Counted from the stretch's first letter, positions 1 to 9,130 are shown. The stretch: 25,438 nt of DNA from Bacteroidota bacterium (GCA_002401055.1 NVRZ01000027.1:1-25438); one strand, 5' to 3'. Translations and numbers: made by a program. Notes: generated by a model not told the origin, from the letters alone.

Positions 1-1067
1 CCATATGCCAGAAAGTTTTGATCCCCACCAAAAGCATATATGGTATCCTCAACAAAATAATTAGTTGGGTATACATTCACTTCATTTGAAGGATCAAACA
101 ACAAATAGTACGGAACCGCAAAAAATATTTCATTCGTAAAATGCAACCATGCCTTTTTTTTGAATCTCCAACTAACTCCAAGTGCCAGGGAAGCAGCCTC
201 CTTGTGCTTTACATTCACGCCCTTTCTACTATCGACCAGACTAGCCGTCGCAAATTGCCCCGGCTTGAACTCGTAGTTAATAAATTCCGATTTCCTATAC
301 ACGTTACCTTTACCAAGTATACTGAAGGAGGGAGAAGTATAAACCATTCCAAATTTAAAGTTCTTAGCATCAATGGCAATTGAAGGCTTAATAATTCCTT
401 TTATATTGTAATAATTAAAGTTGACTTCTGAAGATATAGTCCTAAGTGCTCCGGGAGTGGAATCAGCTGGGAATACATTTACATCAATATTATTGGAATA
501 CTTTACCGAGCGGTAATTGCCAAAATGAGCAAATCCAATTGACCAGGTATCTGAAAGTTTATAAGATATAGCGAATCCTCCCAAATATTCATTTATTGAG
601 TGGAACAGATTGTAGTTGGCCGTGTAATGTTCTAATCCGGGTGTTGCAACAACTAAGTCGAATTCTCCTTCGAATAGATGATCAAAATTGCTCACCCAAG
701 CCCTCTTTGCCAACATGGCATAGCCCAATCTTATTCTTGGAAGTTTCTTGAATTTAGCCATACCACCAATAAAATTGGGAAAAGTAGAAAACTGTGTCTG
801 CTTCATATCTAAACCGTCACCTACAGCATTGTGCAGTTTCACACTTCGAATTTTATAAGCATTGACCGTTACCGATAAACTCGGTTTATCCGTAAACGCC
901 ATGGCCGCCGGATTATAATACACGGTTGCGATATCTCCCAAGCCAGCAGTTGCAGCGCCACCTAGCAGCGATGCTCTAGTACCATAATGCTCGGACCAAT
1001 AATGGTAATCCTGACAAAGACCGTTTAAACTAAAGAGTATAAGGAATACAGCAATTAATTTTTTCAT
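1..1067 (-). CDS. FadL/OMPP1-like outer membrane beta-barrel protein (partial, 3' end outside window)
   Basis: The minus strand is open from an ATG at 1067 to the window edge (355 codons, no stop), so the C-terminus is missing. The protein begins MKKLIAVFLILFSLNGLCQ, a typical signal peptide ending near residue 19. It continues with YHYWSEHYGTRASLLGGA and a VYYNPAAMAF segment; the early NPA(A/G) motif after a small-residue-rich stretch is characteristic of the FadL/OMPP1/PorV-like barrel group. The rest alternates short amphipathic strands rich in aromatic residues and glycine, with no long hydrophobic helix, as expected of an outer-membrane barrel. Members transport hydrophobic compounds or serve as T9SS-associated barrels; the substrate here cannot be told. 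The gene lies 56 bp downstream of the glycosyltransferase-NAGPA gene, same strand, so co-transcription is possible. Confidence 0.8.
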   Translation of the reverse strand, partial: MKKLIAVFLILFSLNGLCQDYHYWSEHYGTRASLLGGAATAGLGDIATVYYNPAAMAFTDKPSLSVTVNAYKIRSVKLHNAVGDGLDMKQTQFSTFPNFIGGMAKFKKLPRIRLGYAMLAKRAWVSNFDHLFEGEFDLVVATPGLEHYTANYNLFHSINEYLGGFAISYKLSDTWSIGFAHFGNYRSVKYSNNIDVNVFPADSTPGALRTISSEVNFNYYNIKGIIKPSIAIDAKNFKFGMVYTSPSFSILGKGNVYRKSEFINYEFKPGQFATASLVDSRKGVNVKHKEAASLALGVSWRFKKKAWLHFTNEIFFAVPYYLLFDPSNEVNVYPTNYFVEDTIYAFGGDQNFLAY

Positions 1068-1123
1068 AATGCGATGTTATACGCTAGTATAAACGAAAAT
1101 GTTATCCAACAAATTGAATAGTC

Positions 1124-4100
1124 CTACTCAGTCCAGCCAATAATTGCATTTGCGACGGCTCTGGGCTCTGGTGGAAGAGAGTATATATCCTTCTCATACT
1201 CCTTATTATATGGCGAAATATTCATGTTCTTGCCATCCATCACTAAGGTACTGCTTCCGCCAGGATCAAAGCCCATGGCCTGAACGGCTCCAAACGACAA
1301 AAGTATTGTAGCCATGTCATGATGTGTCGCCCCTACCGATTCGCGAATTCGTCCGTTAATGGTTAGTACCAATACGTTTCCCGCTTTGTCCAAGCCAACT
1401 GCAATCTTTGGGCCTCGCATATCGGTAAAATCAAGCCTTGCGGCTTGAGTTGCAATTGAATTAGCAGACTTCCACCCTTCATTTTTCATGTCGATGCAAT
1501 TCACACCGTTTTTAATGAGCATTGGGCCCGCTTCAATTGCATGGGCGACATTATTCCAGTTTATCCTGTCTGATTTACTCGATTTCAAGTTAATGTCCAG
1601 AGTCAGTCCAATCTTCCAAGATTTTGGAAGTTTCTTCAATGGAACTGATAAAGTAAGGCCAACAGGTTTAATTTCAACAGTTGTTTCACGGCTGCATTTG
1701 ATAATTTCCTTTATTACATTACCAGCAAGTCTTACAATTGCAACTCCCGATACATTTATGTTGCTCTTGGAGTACAACAAATCAAAATACGAAGGATTAG
1801 TAGCCGAGAATTTATTGTAGCCGCCTTCAGAAAATTCAAGACGGTCATTTCCCGTTTCTACCCTAAAACCACTCATTGCATGAACTTTTTCGATCGACAT
1901 TTTACCATTCTTATAAATTATAAAAGCTGGTTTATTGAAAAGCGGAGGACAAAGCACCTTGCCGTCAGAAATAAGCAGGCCTAAAGGCGATCCTATGTAA
2001 GATTCGGGCAACCCGAGCTTTCCGACAAGCTCAGGGTTTAATATATATCCACCATTCCATGCAATCTTCGCCTTCCTTTTATACTTTGCATCAAAGGCCT
2101 CAATCAGCTTTGTTACCGTTGCCGTTCCACTATGTAAGCTGTGGGTTGCGAATTTCCACTTCTTAGATCCTGTTTTTACTTTTGCCAAAACTCCATTCCA
2201 AGGATAACCGTCTTCATACACACCAGTTACGTGCTGATAGGAATGGTCTGTTTTTTTCCTTTTTCCATCAATTTCAACTTTGAGATTTTCTAAAAATGTT
2301 CTTATTGGTGTTCCACTCTGCTCTGCATCAACTTTTAGTAAATCCAGAAGTTTTTGCTCACCTAGCTTGTTCGATAACTGATTGAATAACTTACTATTCA
2401 TTGCTTCGCTAAAATCCACAGCCGTTTGAACCGGTGTGGGATAAGCAAGAGTTGTTCGCAATCCGGCCGGTACATATTGAATAAAGCCATCTCCAATAGG
2501 AATACCCATTATCCTGCTTATGATTTCTCGTTCATCTTCCACTTTCCCTATATGAAATCGGTCAATATCAACAATATCAGTCATTACGGGAGCATTGTCT
2601 CCATTGGTAATCAGAATTCCTTTGTCCTTCTTAATCTTGCGCAATTCCTTTAAGGCTTTAGCACCTAACTGAATAAAATGCACTCCAACGCACCACTGCT
2701 TCGTTCGAACGATCTTGCATACTCCATACTTAAATAGCAGTTTTAGTTCGCTATCGTCGGTTTGAGAGATGTACTTTTCAAGGGCTTGAGCAGTAAACCA
2801 TTTTCCTAAAGGCATCTCCTGACAGAAAACGTATACCGTGGCCAATGATTTGGCATGTTTCTTCAAATGCTCCTCCTTCAATTCCTCTTCAATCTTCAAA
2901 TTGAGCCTTGCCCTGATCGGTTGAAGGACAAAAAACTCCAACTCATATTTGAGATACTCGCCTGGAAAATAACCGATGGGTATGTTTGCCTTTAACTTTT
3001 CGACCAACCTTTTTCTATCGTCAATAGCCAGGTTAACGCTATTGGTAAGCTGGAACAATGCAAGGTTCCAATCCGTGAAAAAGTGAGGGCTAATCTTAAA
3101 TTTTTGGTTTCCTGATGGCTTTGCAATCCTATTGTAGAGCATGTTAATCAGACCCGTCAGTTCTTGCTGCGTAAGATCCTGATAAGGGAAATATTTTTTA
3201 TTCCTGTGCCGATATGAGAAGGAGTGATCGTGTCTGATTTTCATTTCCCCCTTGGAATAGCCAAAGATATTGTCAACTGAATTGTAGAAGTCATGCAAGG
3301 TTTCCTCACGGAGCTCCTCAGTTTCCGAATCTTCCCGTACCAATTTCCTGGCAAAGCGCATGGCCATTGCCCTGATTTGCTGCTCTTCCACCCTGAAAAA
3401 ACTAGGGTCGATAAGGGACTTGAGATAATTCATAAAAGCAAGTCGTCCGAAACCAGGAAGATAATGCCTGTTCTTATCATTGATTAAATACTCAACGTCC
3501 TTGTTCCGAAAGGAGATTATTTTGAGATAATCATCCGTGGCCATTTTGGTGATCGCAACGGATTTATTATTCGGCAAATGCTGCAGATACAGCCGATGTA
3601 GAATTGCATCTAGGTTTTTCTGAAGAGCATTGATGCTATACCTGTTTTCCACAACTCTCTTATTGTGCTCTACCTCATCGATATAGTTCTGTGGAAAAAA
3701 GACCCGACTGATAATTTTTTCTATGAGCTTCTCACTGATGTTCTTACCATCAAATTCCAATACCTTTAGTCTGTGCTCCTCACCCAAATGCTCACCTATT
3801 ACCTCAGAGTACACGTTCTCCGGATAGTATCTTCGGCAAAAAATTGGAATACCACATGCAGTTGCTTCTATTAGCGGTAATCCCCTACCCTCCGTCTCGC
3901 TTGGTAGCATGATCAATGATGCAATGTTATATAGCTCTGGAATATCTACTGGTTCCTCGTATTTTGATGTGAATCTTGGCTTGTCAAATTCGCTAAACAA
4001 AAAACCCAAATACACTTTTGATCTGAAGCTGGGCTTCAAGTCCTTGAGTAGATCATTAAACAACTTAATAAGCGTCAACGTATACTCAGTTTGCCCCATT

Positions 4101-5305
4101 GGAATGGGACCGGTAATTAAAAAAGTCAAAGTTAAATCGGGGTTACTTTTAAACTTTGCTGTAAACGCATCCGAGTCAAATAGTCCTTTTATTAGCCGGA
4201 ATCCCACTTCAATTCGCTTTCTCGGCATCAAGCGAGTAGGCTGCAAAAACACGATGTTGTTGTTTACAAAATCAAAGGAGCTAGAAGGGCTCCATCCAAT
4301 TACTAAGGGCTGATCCTTTTTATCCTTTTGACCAATAAATTTCTTCGCTGTTGTCACCTTCAGGTTTTTCTTGTACAAGCTGAGCATGGCTTGTACTTGA
4401 ATAAAGGCTTTTATTTTCTTCCTTTTTGTAAGTGTTGTGTACCTAGTTGTGTCAACCGCAGTGCCTATTTCACAAACATTAGCTGGATTATGACCATTAA
4501 CATTAATGAGATGATCCGTTTGATTCCTGTTGATATTGACATTGACCCAGCGCCGTGATTCCCAAGGAAAGAGTACTTCTACCAGAGAAAACACCTCACC
4601 AAGATGCGAGTTTTTAAAGAAAAAATCCCTTGGACCTGATCTAAGGCCCTTCGTTTTAATATCTATCTTTTTGTTGCCGCCCTCCCAATAGTAGTCGTGA
4701 TTATTATTGATTACAGGAATTTCCAGATTCTCCGAAAGCAAGGCAATAGCGAGCGACAATGAAATATTACCTGGATTTGAACAGACATTAATCAGGTATA
4801 AAAGTCGAAGATCATTCTTCTCAATGTATGTCCCCAGGTCTGAAACCAATTGAATTACCTCATCCCAAAATTTTACAATGAGACGATTGTATTCTTTGCT
4901 ACCTCGCTCCAAATGCACAAAGAAAAAATCATCATACAAAGGCCAATTGTCGAAGCCACTTATAGATTTTAACTCATGCCTTTTTATTTTCGAATCAATA
5001 AACTGATCGGCTGAAGAACTGAACTCGCCAGCCAAATAGTGAATCTTTATATCAGGAAGCATCGCTCTAAGCGCTATGCTATACTTCTGGATTTCCACTG
5101 TAACGCCATCAACTGCGAACTGATAAGTAAGAAATCCTATACCGCCTTCAGATAACTCCTTTTTATACTTTTCAAAAGTGATGGTTTCACTCAGTGGATT
5201 GTCAATACCCTGGTTATCCCGGACCTTGTCCATGAAAATACCAAGGTCGAACCACGTATTAACCTCTTCGCTTTTCAGCTGTACCATCAAATCTTTTGTT
5301 GTCAT
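1124..5305 (-). CDS. Giant fusion: GT4-type glycosyltransferase + unknown middle + C-terminal phosphodiester glycosidase (NAGPA) domain
   Basis: The protein is 1393 aa. Residues about 1-590 resemble a family 4 (GT-B) glycosyltransferase: an HDYYWEGG motif near residue 205, VFLQPTRLMPRKRIEVG near 360, and the C-terminal EX7E motif in EGRGLPLIEA near 470-480. Residues about 600-1070 are charged and mostly helical-looking, with no family I recognise. Residues about 1080-1393 match the NAGPA/phosphodiester glycosidase family (PF09992-type): WNGGYIL near 1085, IGSPLGLLISDGKVL, and GFDPGGSSTLVMDG near 1350. NAGPA relatives cleave N-acetylglucosamine-1-phosphodiesters, and bacterial members occur in exopolysaccharide loci. 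No signal peptide or membrane helix is visible, so it appears cytoplasmic, which is odd for a NAGPA domain. The gene starts 5 bp after the stop of the upstream glycosyltransferase, so the two are almost certainly co-transcribed. Domain calls are solid; the reaction is unknown. Confidence 0.85.
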   Translation of the reverse strand: MTTKDLMVQLKSEEVNTWFDLGIFMDKVRDNQGIDNPLSETITFEKYKKELSEGGIGFLTYQFAVDGVTVEIQKYSIALRAMLPDIKIHYLAGEFSSSADQFIDSKIKRHELKSISGFDNWPLYDDFFFVHLERGSKEYNRLIVKFWDEVIQLVSDLGTYIEKNDLRLLYLINVCSNPGNISLSLAIALLSENLEIPVINNNHDYYWEGGNKKIDIKTKGLRSGPRDFFFKNSHLGEVFSLVEVLFPWESRRWVNVNINRNQTDHLINVNGHNPANVCEIGTAVDTTRYTTLTKRKKIKAFIQVQAMLSLYKKNLKVTTAKKFIGQKDKKDQPLVIGWSPSSSFDFVNNNIVFLQPTRLMPRKRIEVGFRLIKGLFDSDAFTAKFKSNPDLTLTFLITGPIPMGQTEYTLTLIKLFNDLLKDLKPSFRSKVYLGFLFSEFDKPRFTSKYEEPVDIPELYNIASLIMLPSETEGRGLPLIEATACGIPIFCRRYYPENVYSEVIGEHLGEEHRLKVLEFDGKNISEKLIEKIISRVFFPQNYIDEVEHNKRVVENRYSINALQKNLDAILHRLYLQHLPNNKSVAITKMATDDYLKIISFRNKDVEYLINDKNRHYLPGFGRLAFMNYLKSLIDPSFFRVEEQQIRAMAMRFARKLVREDSETEELREETLHDFYNSVDNIFGYSKGEMKIRHDHSFSYRHRNKKYFPYQDLTQQELTGLINMLYNRIAKPSGNQKFKISPHFFTDWNLALFQLTNSVNLAIDDRKRLVEKLKANIPIGYFPGEYLKYELEFFVLQPIRARLNLKIEEELKEEHLKKHAKSLATVYVFCQEMPLGKWFTAQALEKYISQTDDSELKLLFKYGVCKIVRTKQWCVGVHFIQLGAKALKELRKIKKDKGILITNGDNAPVMTDIVDIDRFHIGKVEDEREIISRIMGIPIGDGFIQYVPAGLRTTLAYPTPVQTAVDFSEAMNSKLFNQLSNKLGEQKLLDLLKVDAEQSGTPIRTFLENLKVEIDGKRKKTDHSYQHVTGVYEDGYPWNGVLAKVKTGSKKWKFATHSLHSGTATVTKLIEAFDAKYKRKAKIAWNGGYILNPELVGKLGLPESYIGSPLGLLISDGKVLCPPLFNKPAFIIYKNGKMSIEKVHAMSGFRVETGNDRLEFSEGGYNKFSATNPSYFDLLYSKSNINVSGVAIVRLAGNVIKEIIKCSRETTVEIKPVGLTLSVPLKKLPKSWKIGLTLDINLKSSKSDRINWNNVAHAIEAGPMLIKNGVNCIDMKNEGWKSANSIATQAARLDFTDMRGPKIAVGLDKAGNVLVLTINGRIRESVGATHHDMATILLSFGAVQAMGFDPGGSSTLVMDGKNMNISPYNKEYEKDIYSLPPEPRAVANAIIGWTE

Positions 5306-5310
5306 AAGGA

Positions 5311-6585
5311 CTAAAAGATAAGCAACTCTTCTAACTTCTCTTGAAGAACCGAGTATGAGAAGTTCTTCTTACCGATCTCAAAATTGAAATCCGCGATTTC
5401 TTTGTTGAGTTTACTGTCGTAAATAATCTCTCTCATATCATCCACTGCCTGATCAGTAAGCTCGTTTTTCTCCAGCATAACAACCTTAAATCCTTTGCTC
5501 CCGATGTCAGGCATATATACGGGCTCATAGTTATTTACAAATATTGGCGTTTTAGCCAAAACAGACTCTACAAAGGCATTTCCAAAACCCTCATAGGTAC
5601 TAAAGTAAGTACAGGAATTAGCGTGTGCATAGGCATCTGAAAGTGAATACTTCATGCTCCCATGGTGACCCCGCCAAGAATGGTTTTGTATGCTTCCGTC
5701 AGTAAAAATTACCTGATTAAATAAATGTAAATCATGAATCTGATTGACCAGCTTCTTATAGTATTTGCCTCCTTCGTCATCATTGTGATTGCCAGTGATC
5801 ACCAACTTAACGCGCTTGTCATCCAGTCGATGGATCAAATCAATCGCCACTTCAATTCCTTTTCTTCCAACAATCCTTGTAACCTGAAACAACAGAATAT
5901 CGCTTTCATCCAGGCCCAAGTCTTTCGGAAGCTGCTTGTTGTCCTCTGTAAGTAAGCCATAAGGAATGTCAAAATCCATAACATTGGGAACAACGACTGA
6001 ATCCAGACCAAACTTTTCCTCTAGAGTTTCCTTTGCATAAGTGTTGATCACTGCATGTTTTACCCCAGCTAGCTTTAAAGGGAAAAAACTGTGTACCATT
6101 TTATTGATTTCCTCATGAGGTGAAACATATCTATCTCCTCGCTCCCAATAAAAGTCATGATCGTGAGTAATGGTTGGAATTCCGGTTTCTTCAACGGCTT
6201 TCCAAATTCCTACAGCCATTGACAGGTGTGATGGCAAGGCCGACGCATTTTCAGAAATCAGTACATCAATTTGATTGTCGCTAATCCAGCTTTTGATTTT
6301 GTTCGTTATGCCTTGCGCCACACTTTGGATATCAGACATGAGCTCATCCGCGTCATCAGTAGGGTCAAAGAACGCTCGATTTTGCTCCCACGCACATTCT
6401 GAAGAGAAGAAAGATAAAACAGGAAACAGCGTCTCGTGCTTTAAATCTATCTCAATTTCCTCAAATTGACCAGAGAGGATGAAGACCTCATGTCCCATGC
6501 GTTGAAATACCTGTATCCACTTCTCCGTCTCCAATGCAACTCCATCAACGCCGCCTATTCTTCCGATGATAATTCCTATTCTCAC
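5311..6585 (-). CDS. Family 4 (GT-B) glycosyltransferase
   Basis: The protein is 424 aa with a GT-B layout. The N-terminal MRIGIIIGRIGGVDGVALET contains the glycine-rich acceptor-side loop. HDHDFYWERGDRY lies near residue 145, LLFQVTRIVGRKGIEVA starts the donor-binding half, and EGFGNAFVESVLAKTPIF carries the EX7E motif. GT4 enzymes transfer sugars from nucleotide-sugar or phospho-sugar donors to glycans or lipids; donor and acceptor cannot be predicted here. The start is GTG (GTGAGAATAGG), preceded by GAAGG, and the Met-Arg-Ile-Gly-Ile N-terminus fits the family. A TATCTTTG promoter element lies about 40 bp upstream. Only 5 bp separate its stop from the 1393-aa fusion gene, whose N-terminal half is clearly related (shared HD-x-YWE-x-G and TR-x-x-x-RK-x-IEV blocks). 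The two probably act on the same glycan. Confidence 0.87.
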   Translation of the reverse strand: MRIGIIIGRIGGVDGVALETEKWIQVFQRMGHEVFILSGQFEEIEIDLKHETLFPVLSFFSSECAWEQNRAFFDPTDDADELMSDIQSVAQGITNKIKSWISDNQIDVLISENASALPSHLSMAVGIWKAVEETGIPTITHDHDFYWERGDRYVSPHEEINKMVHSFFPLKLAGVKHAVINTYAKETLEEKFGLDSVVVPNVMDFDIPYGLLTEDNKQLPKDLGLDESDILLFQVTRIVGRKGIEVAIDLIHRLDDKRVKLVITGNHNDDEGGKYYKKLVNQIHDLHLFNQVIFTDGSIQNHSWRGHHGSMKYSLSDAYAHANSCTYFSTYEGFGNAFVESVLAKTPIFVNNYEPVYMPDIGSKGFKVVMLEKNELTDQAVDDMREIIYDSKLNKEIADFNFEIGKKNFSYSVLQEKLEELLIF

Positions 6586-6623
6586 TGCCTTCTATTTTAG
6601 CTAATAAATATTAAAATTTTGCG

Positions 6624-6631
6624 CAAAGATA
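6624..6631 (-). promoter_or_regulatory. Bacteroidota-type -7 element (TATCTTTG) of the glycosyltransferase pair
   Basis: On the minus strand TATCTTTG matches the Bacteroidota primary-sigma -7 consensus TAnnTTTG exactly. It ends 39 bp before the GTG start at 6585, giving a short leader. No clear TTTG -33 element stands at the usual spacing, so the match rests on the -7 box and its position just upstream of an operon start. Confidence 0.55.
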
Positions 6632-6675
6632 GCATATAGCCTATCCTATTCTCACCTTTAAAAAGAGAAAATGAA

Positions 6676-7614
6676 CTATTGAACTGGTAAAAATTTTGAG
6701 GACCCAACAAAAAGTGCTTTCGTCAGATTATTGATGTGCCCGTTAAAGTAGGAGTCGGGATTTTGACTGGAGTTAACAATGCTTCTTGTAGAATCGATGT
6801 ACGCGTCAATAGTTATTGTTCCCGCATCCATGGTCTCTACGCGTAAGCTGTACGTTGCATTGCTAATAAACGCTTGGTCGGCATCATCAACGAATTGATT
6901 TCCATTGATATTGGAAAGAGCATTCAAGTAAGAAGCTACTTGTGTAGAATCAAGTTCTAAGTCGTCAATCAACCACGTGTCATTGTTTTTTACAATAGCG
7001 AAGGAAGAATCAGGATATACAAAATTCACCTGAAGAATCGTGGCTGCGGTGGTTTGGATAATTACCTTATCTCTGAAGTTGTCGTAACCCTGATTAAAGC
7101 TCAACTCCAAAAACCCGTTTACCGCGTATACGCTTGAATCATCATACAATCTTACAAATGAAGTTGCCGATCTTGCCTGCTGGTCAAAGTCGAAGCGCCC
7201 AATGATAATGTCTAAGGTCGTTGTTTCTCCTTCTATAACCTTCACCCTCGTTCCAGAGGTGTCTGTTTGAAAATCGCTCCATCTTGACGGCTTGGTAGCA
7301 GCAAGGCGCATTGGTTTAATCCTTTCCAACTCAACTATTAATCCTTGTATTCTATCTACAGGCACCACGGCCTTCTTTCCATTCGGTAGCGTCACTTGCC
7401 ATAAGTCACCAATTTTCTCCAACTTAACCTCCTCATGATCGGTTGCCTTTGGATACAGTAATATCTGTGTTACAGAAGTTGAATCAATCTGTACCAGAAC
7501 CTCTCTAAAGGTTCTATTGCTCTTTCGGGAATCGATGTAGTTTACGATTAGCACAATCGCTGCAAGAACAGAAATTACAATCAGTAAGGTCTTATTAGAA
7601 ATCTTTTTAAACAT
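6676..7614 (-). CDS. DUF4340 domain protein, membrane-anchored, of the gld ABC-transporter operon
   Basis: The protein is 312 aa with an N-terminal membrane anchor (residues about 7-26, LLIVISVLAAIVLIVNYI). A mostly beta, exported domain follows, with W-Q-V-T-L-P-N-G-K, DIIIGRFDFDQQARSATSFVRL and YAVNGFLELSFNQGYDNFRDK. The last two correspond to the DUF4340 pattern of a 'G......s.yvr' strand followed by a 'fRdk' block. DUF4340 proteins are often encoded next to ABC-2 permease and ABC_transp_aux (GldG-like) genes, as here. The molecular role is not known; it may work with GldG in the periplasm. The start overlaps the end of gldG by 8 bp, indicating translational coupling. It is the last gene of the gldA-gldF-gldG operon. 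Confidence 0.8.
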   Translation of the reverse strand: MFKKISNKTLLIVISVLAAIVLIVNYIDSRKSNRTFREVLVQIDSTSVTQILLYPKATDHEEVKLEKIGDLWQVTLPNGKKAVVPVDRIQGLIVELERIKPMRLAATKPSRWSDFQTDTSGTRVKVIEGETTTLDIIIGRFDFDQQARSATSFVRLYDDSSVYAVNGFLELSFNQGYDNFRDKVIIQTTAATILQVNFVYPDSSFAIVKNNDTWLIDDLELDSTQVASYLNALSNINGNQFVDDADQAFISNATYSLRVETMDAGTITIDAYIDSTRSIVNSSQNPDSYFNGHINNLTKALFVGSSKFLPVQ

Positions 7615-9130
7615 AACTCTCCTCCATCCACTTTAACCGTTCCCTTCTTCGCATCTGTGTTCTTGCAAGACCATAGACTATAATCAGAATAATGGGCAAC
7701 AAAAAGTTCGTGTACTTGATCATTGTCTTTGTATCATCTTCCAGATCAGGATCAATTGGCCTTGAGGTTACTCCTTTTGTTCGCAATTCATTTAATCCAG
7801 TGTCATCAGATAAAAAGTCGATAGCATTAACCAGTAAGTTGGCATTGTCGGGCTGAATTTGCTGAGCTGCCCTACCCTCACCATTTACAGCGAAATCTCC
7901 ATCACCAAAAACCACAATTTTAGAATTACCATTTCCAATCCTAGGACCCTCAGCCAATATAGCCACAGCTTGATTTTCAATGGGAAAGTCATTCTCAGAC
8001 CATTGCTTTGATACATCAAACTGTACATTTGAACTCACTTTTCCTGATTTTTTAGAGGTAGTTGCCAAAACTGTAACTCTCAAATTAGTGTCACTTTCGT
8101 CGTAAGTAATTCCACTGGCAAATGGCAACATTACTGACTCAATACCCTTCGTAATCACGTGATCTGAAAAATTTGTGATCAGAGGAAAATAAGGAAACTG
8201 AATTTGTTGGTTAAAAGTGAACATACCCTGTTGCCGTCTCACGCTCACCGCTCCACAACTGGCGTCAACCAAAAAATTATCATCCACTATAATACCTTTG
8301 GCAGCTAGCCAGGATTCCAGCCCTGTGGCAATCGGAGCTCCCATGCCTTGGCTCAAATCTCCATCTACCCTATTCATTGCAATAAGTACATTTCCGCCAT
8401 TGTTGATGTAATTTTCGAGCAGGGGAAATTCTTGCATTCCAAGCGTATCTCTGGGAGCAATGATGGCTATGGCCTTAAGATGTTGAGGAATAGGTTTCCC
8501 TGATGACAAATCAACTGGTACAGCATCATAAAGGACAGATAATAAAGCCAAGACTTGCTGTATAGCCTGCATAGATGGACCACCAATGCCTTGGACAATT
8601 CCAATTTTCGGTTTATCCATAACAGATAATTTTTTAATAGTGGAAGACAGGGCGTATTCCATTGCTGCGCCGGGCTGAATAAAAGGAATGATGTCCTTAC
8701 TTTCTCCTATTTGTATGATCGCTCCCAGGTAGATCCGCTGCTGCTTTACCTGATCCCGCTCTCTTATATTAACCATTACAGGCGTTATGCCTTGCTGCTG
8801 TGCTTGCTGTTCTGTTTCTTCGCTTTCGTTCGGATTAATGAATTCGTAAACTATTTGTCCATTGGAACGCTTTACATACTCCATAAGTAGATCCATAAAA
8901 TCATTGCGCACATCAACTATATGTGGTGGAAGGTCCTCTGAAAAGTATGCACTAACCGTAACGGGCTGGTCAATTGACTCCAAGATATTAAGCGTAGCAT
9001 TGCTCAGCGTATACCTCTGATCAGCAGTGAAATCCAATCGAAACCAAAAGCGATCTGCCGCCACATTGACCAATACCAGCACAATGGTAATGAGCAACAA
9101 TCTTATTTTCAGCGTTTTCTTGTTAAACAT
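7607..9130 (-). CDS. gldG: Gliding motility-associated ABC transporter auxiliary protein GldG
   Basis: The protein is 507 aa. An N-terminal membrane segment (about residues 10-27) is followed by RFWFRLDFTADQRYTLSNATLNIL, the conserved start of GldG/ABC_transp_aux proteins, then a large periplasmic region with INPNESEETEQQAQQQGITPV, KIGIVQG and VVFGDGDFAVN. A C-terminal membrane helix (FLLPIILIIVYGLA) ends in a basic tail (RTQMRRRERLKW). In Flavobacterium johnsoniae GldA, GldF and GldG are thought to form an ABC transporter needed for gliding; the transported substrate is unknown. The ATG overlaps the gldF stop by one base (TAATG), and its own end overlaps the DUF4340 gene by 8 bp. Length and topology fit the family. 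Confidence 0.92.
   Translation of the reverse strand: MFNKKTLKIRLLLITIVLVLVNVAADRFWFRLDFTADQRYTLSNATLNILESIDQPVTVSAYFSEDLPPHIVDVRNDFMDLLMEYVKRSNGQIVYEFINPNESEETEQQAQQQGITPVMVNIRERDQVKQQRIYLGAIIQIGESKDIIPFIQPGAAMEYALSSTIKKLSVMDKPKIGIVQGIGGPSMQAIQQVLALLSVLYDAVPVDLSSGKPIPQHLKAIAIIAPRDTLGMQEFPLLENYINNGGNVLIAMNRVDGDLSQGMGAPIATGLESWLAAKGIIVDDNFLVDASCGAVSVRRQQGMFTFNQQIQFPYFPLITNFSDHVITKGIESVMLPFASGITYDESDTNLRVTVLATTSKKSGKVSSNVQFDVSKQWSENDFPIENQAVAILAEGPRIGNGNSKIVVFGDGDFAVNGEGRAAQQIQPDNANLLVNAIDFLSDDTGLNELRTKGVTSRPIDPDLEDDTKTMIKYTNFLLPIILIIVYGLARTQMRRRERLKWMEESYV

Noticed and set aside
141..383. 80-aa plus-strand open frame
   Set aside because: It is antisense to the FadL-like gene, whose frame is continuous and has a signal peptide and NPAAMA motif; composition of the 80-aa product is not protein-like.
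1068..1123. Second cassette-type site suggested by GTTATACGC and GTTATCC words between the fusion gene and the barrel gene
   Set aside because: The gap is only 56 bp, with no L-type stems and no mirrored core, so there is no support beyond short word matches.
1488..1820. 110-aa plus-strand open frame
   Set aside because: It is antisense to the NAGPA domain coding region, which has clear family motifs in the other strand.
3909..4313. 134-aa plus-strand open frame
   Set aside because: It is a shadow of the glycosyltransferase half of the 1393-aa gene, with no motif or start context.
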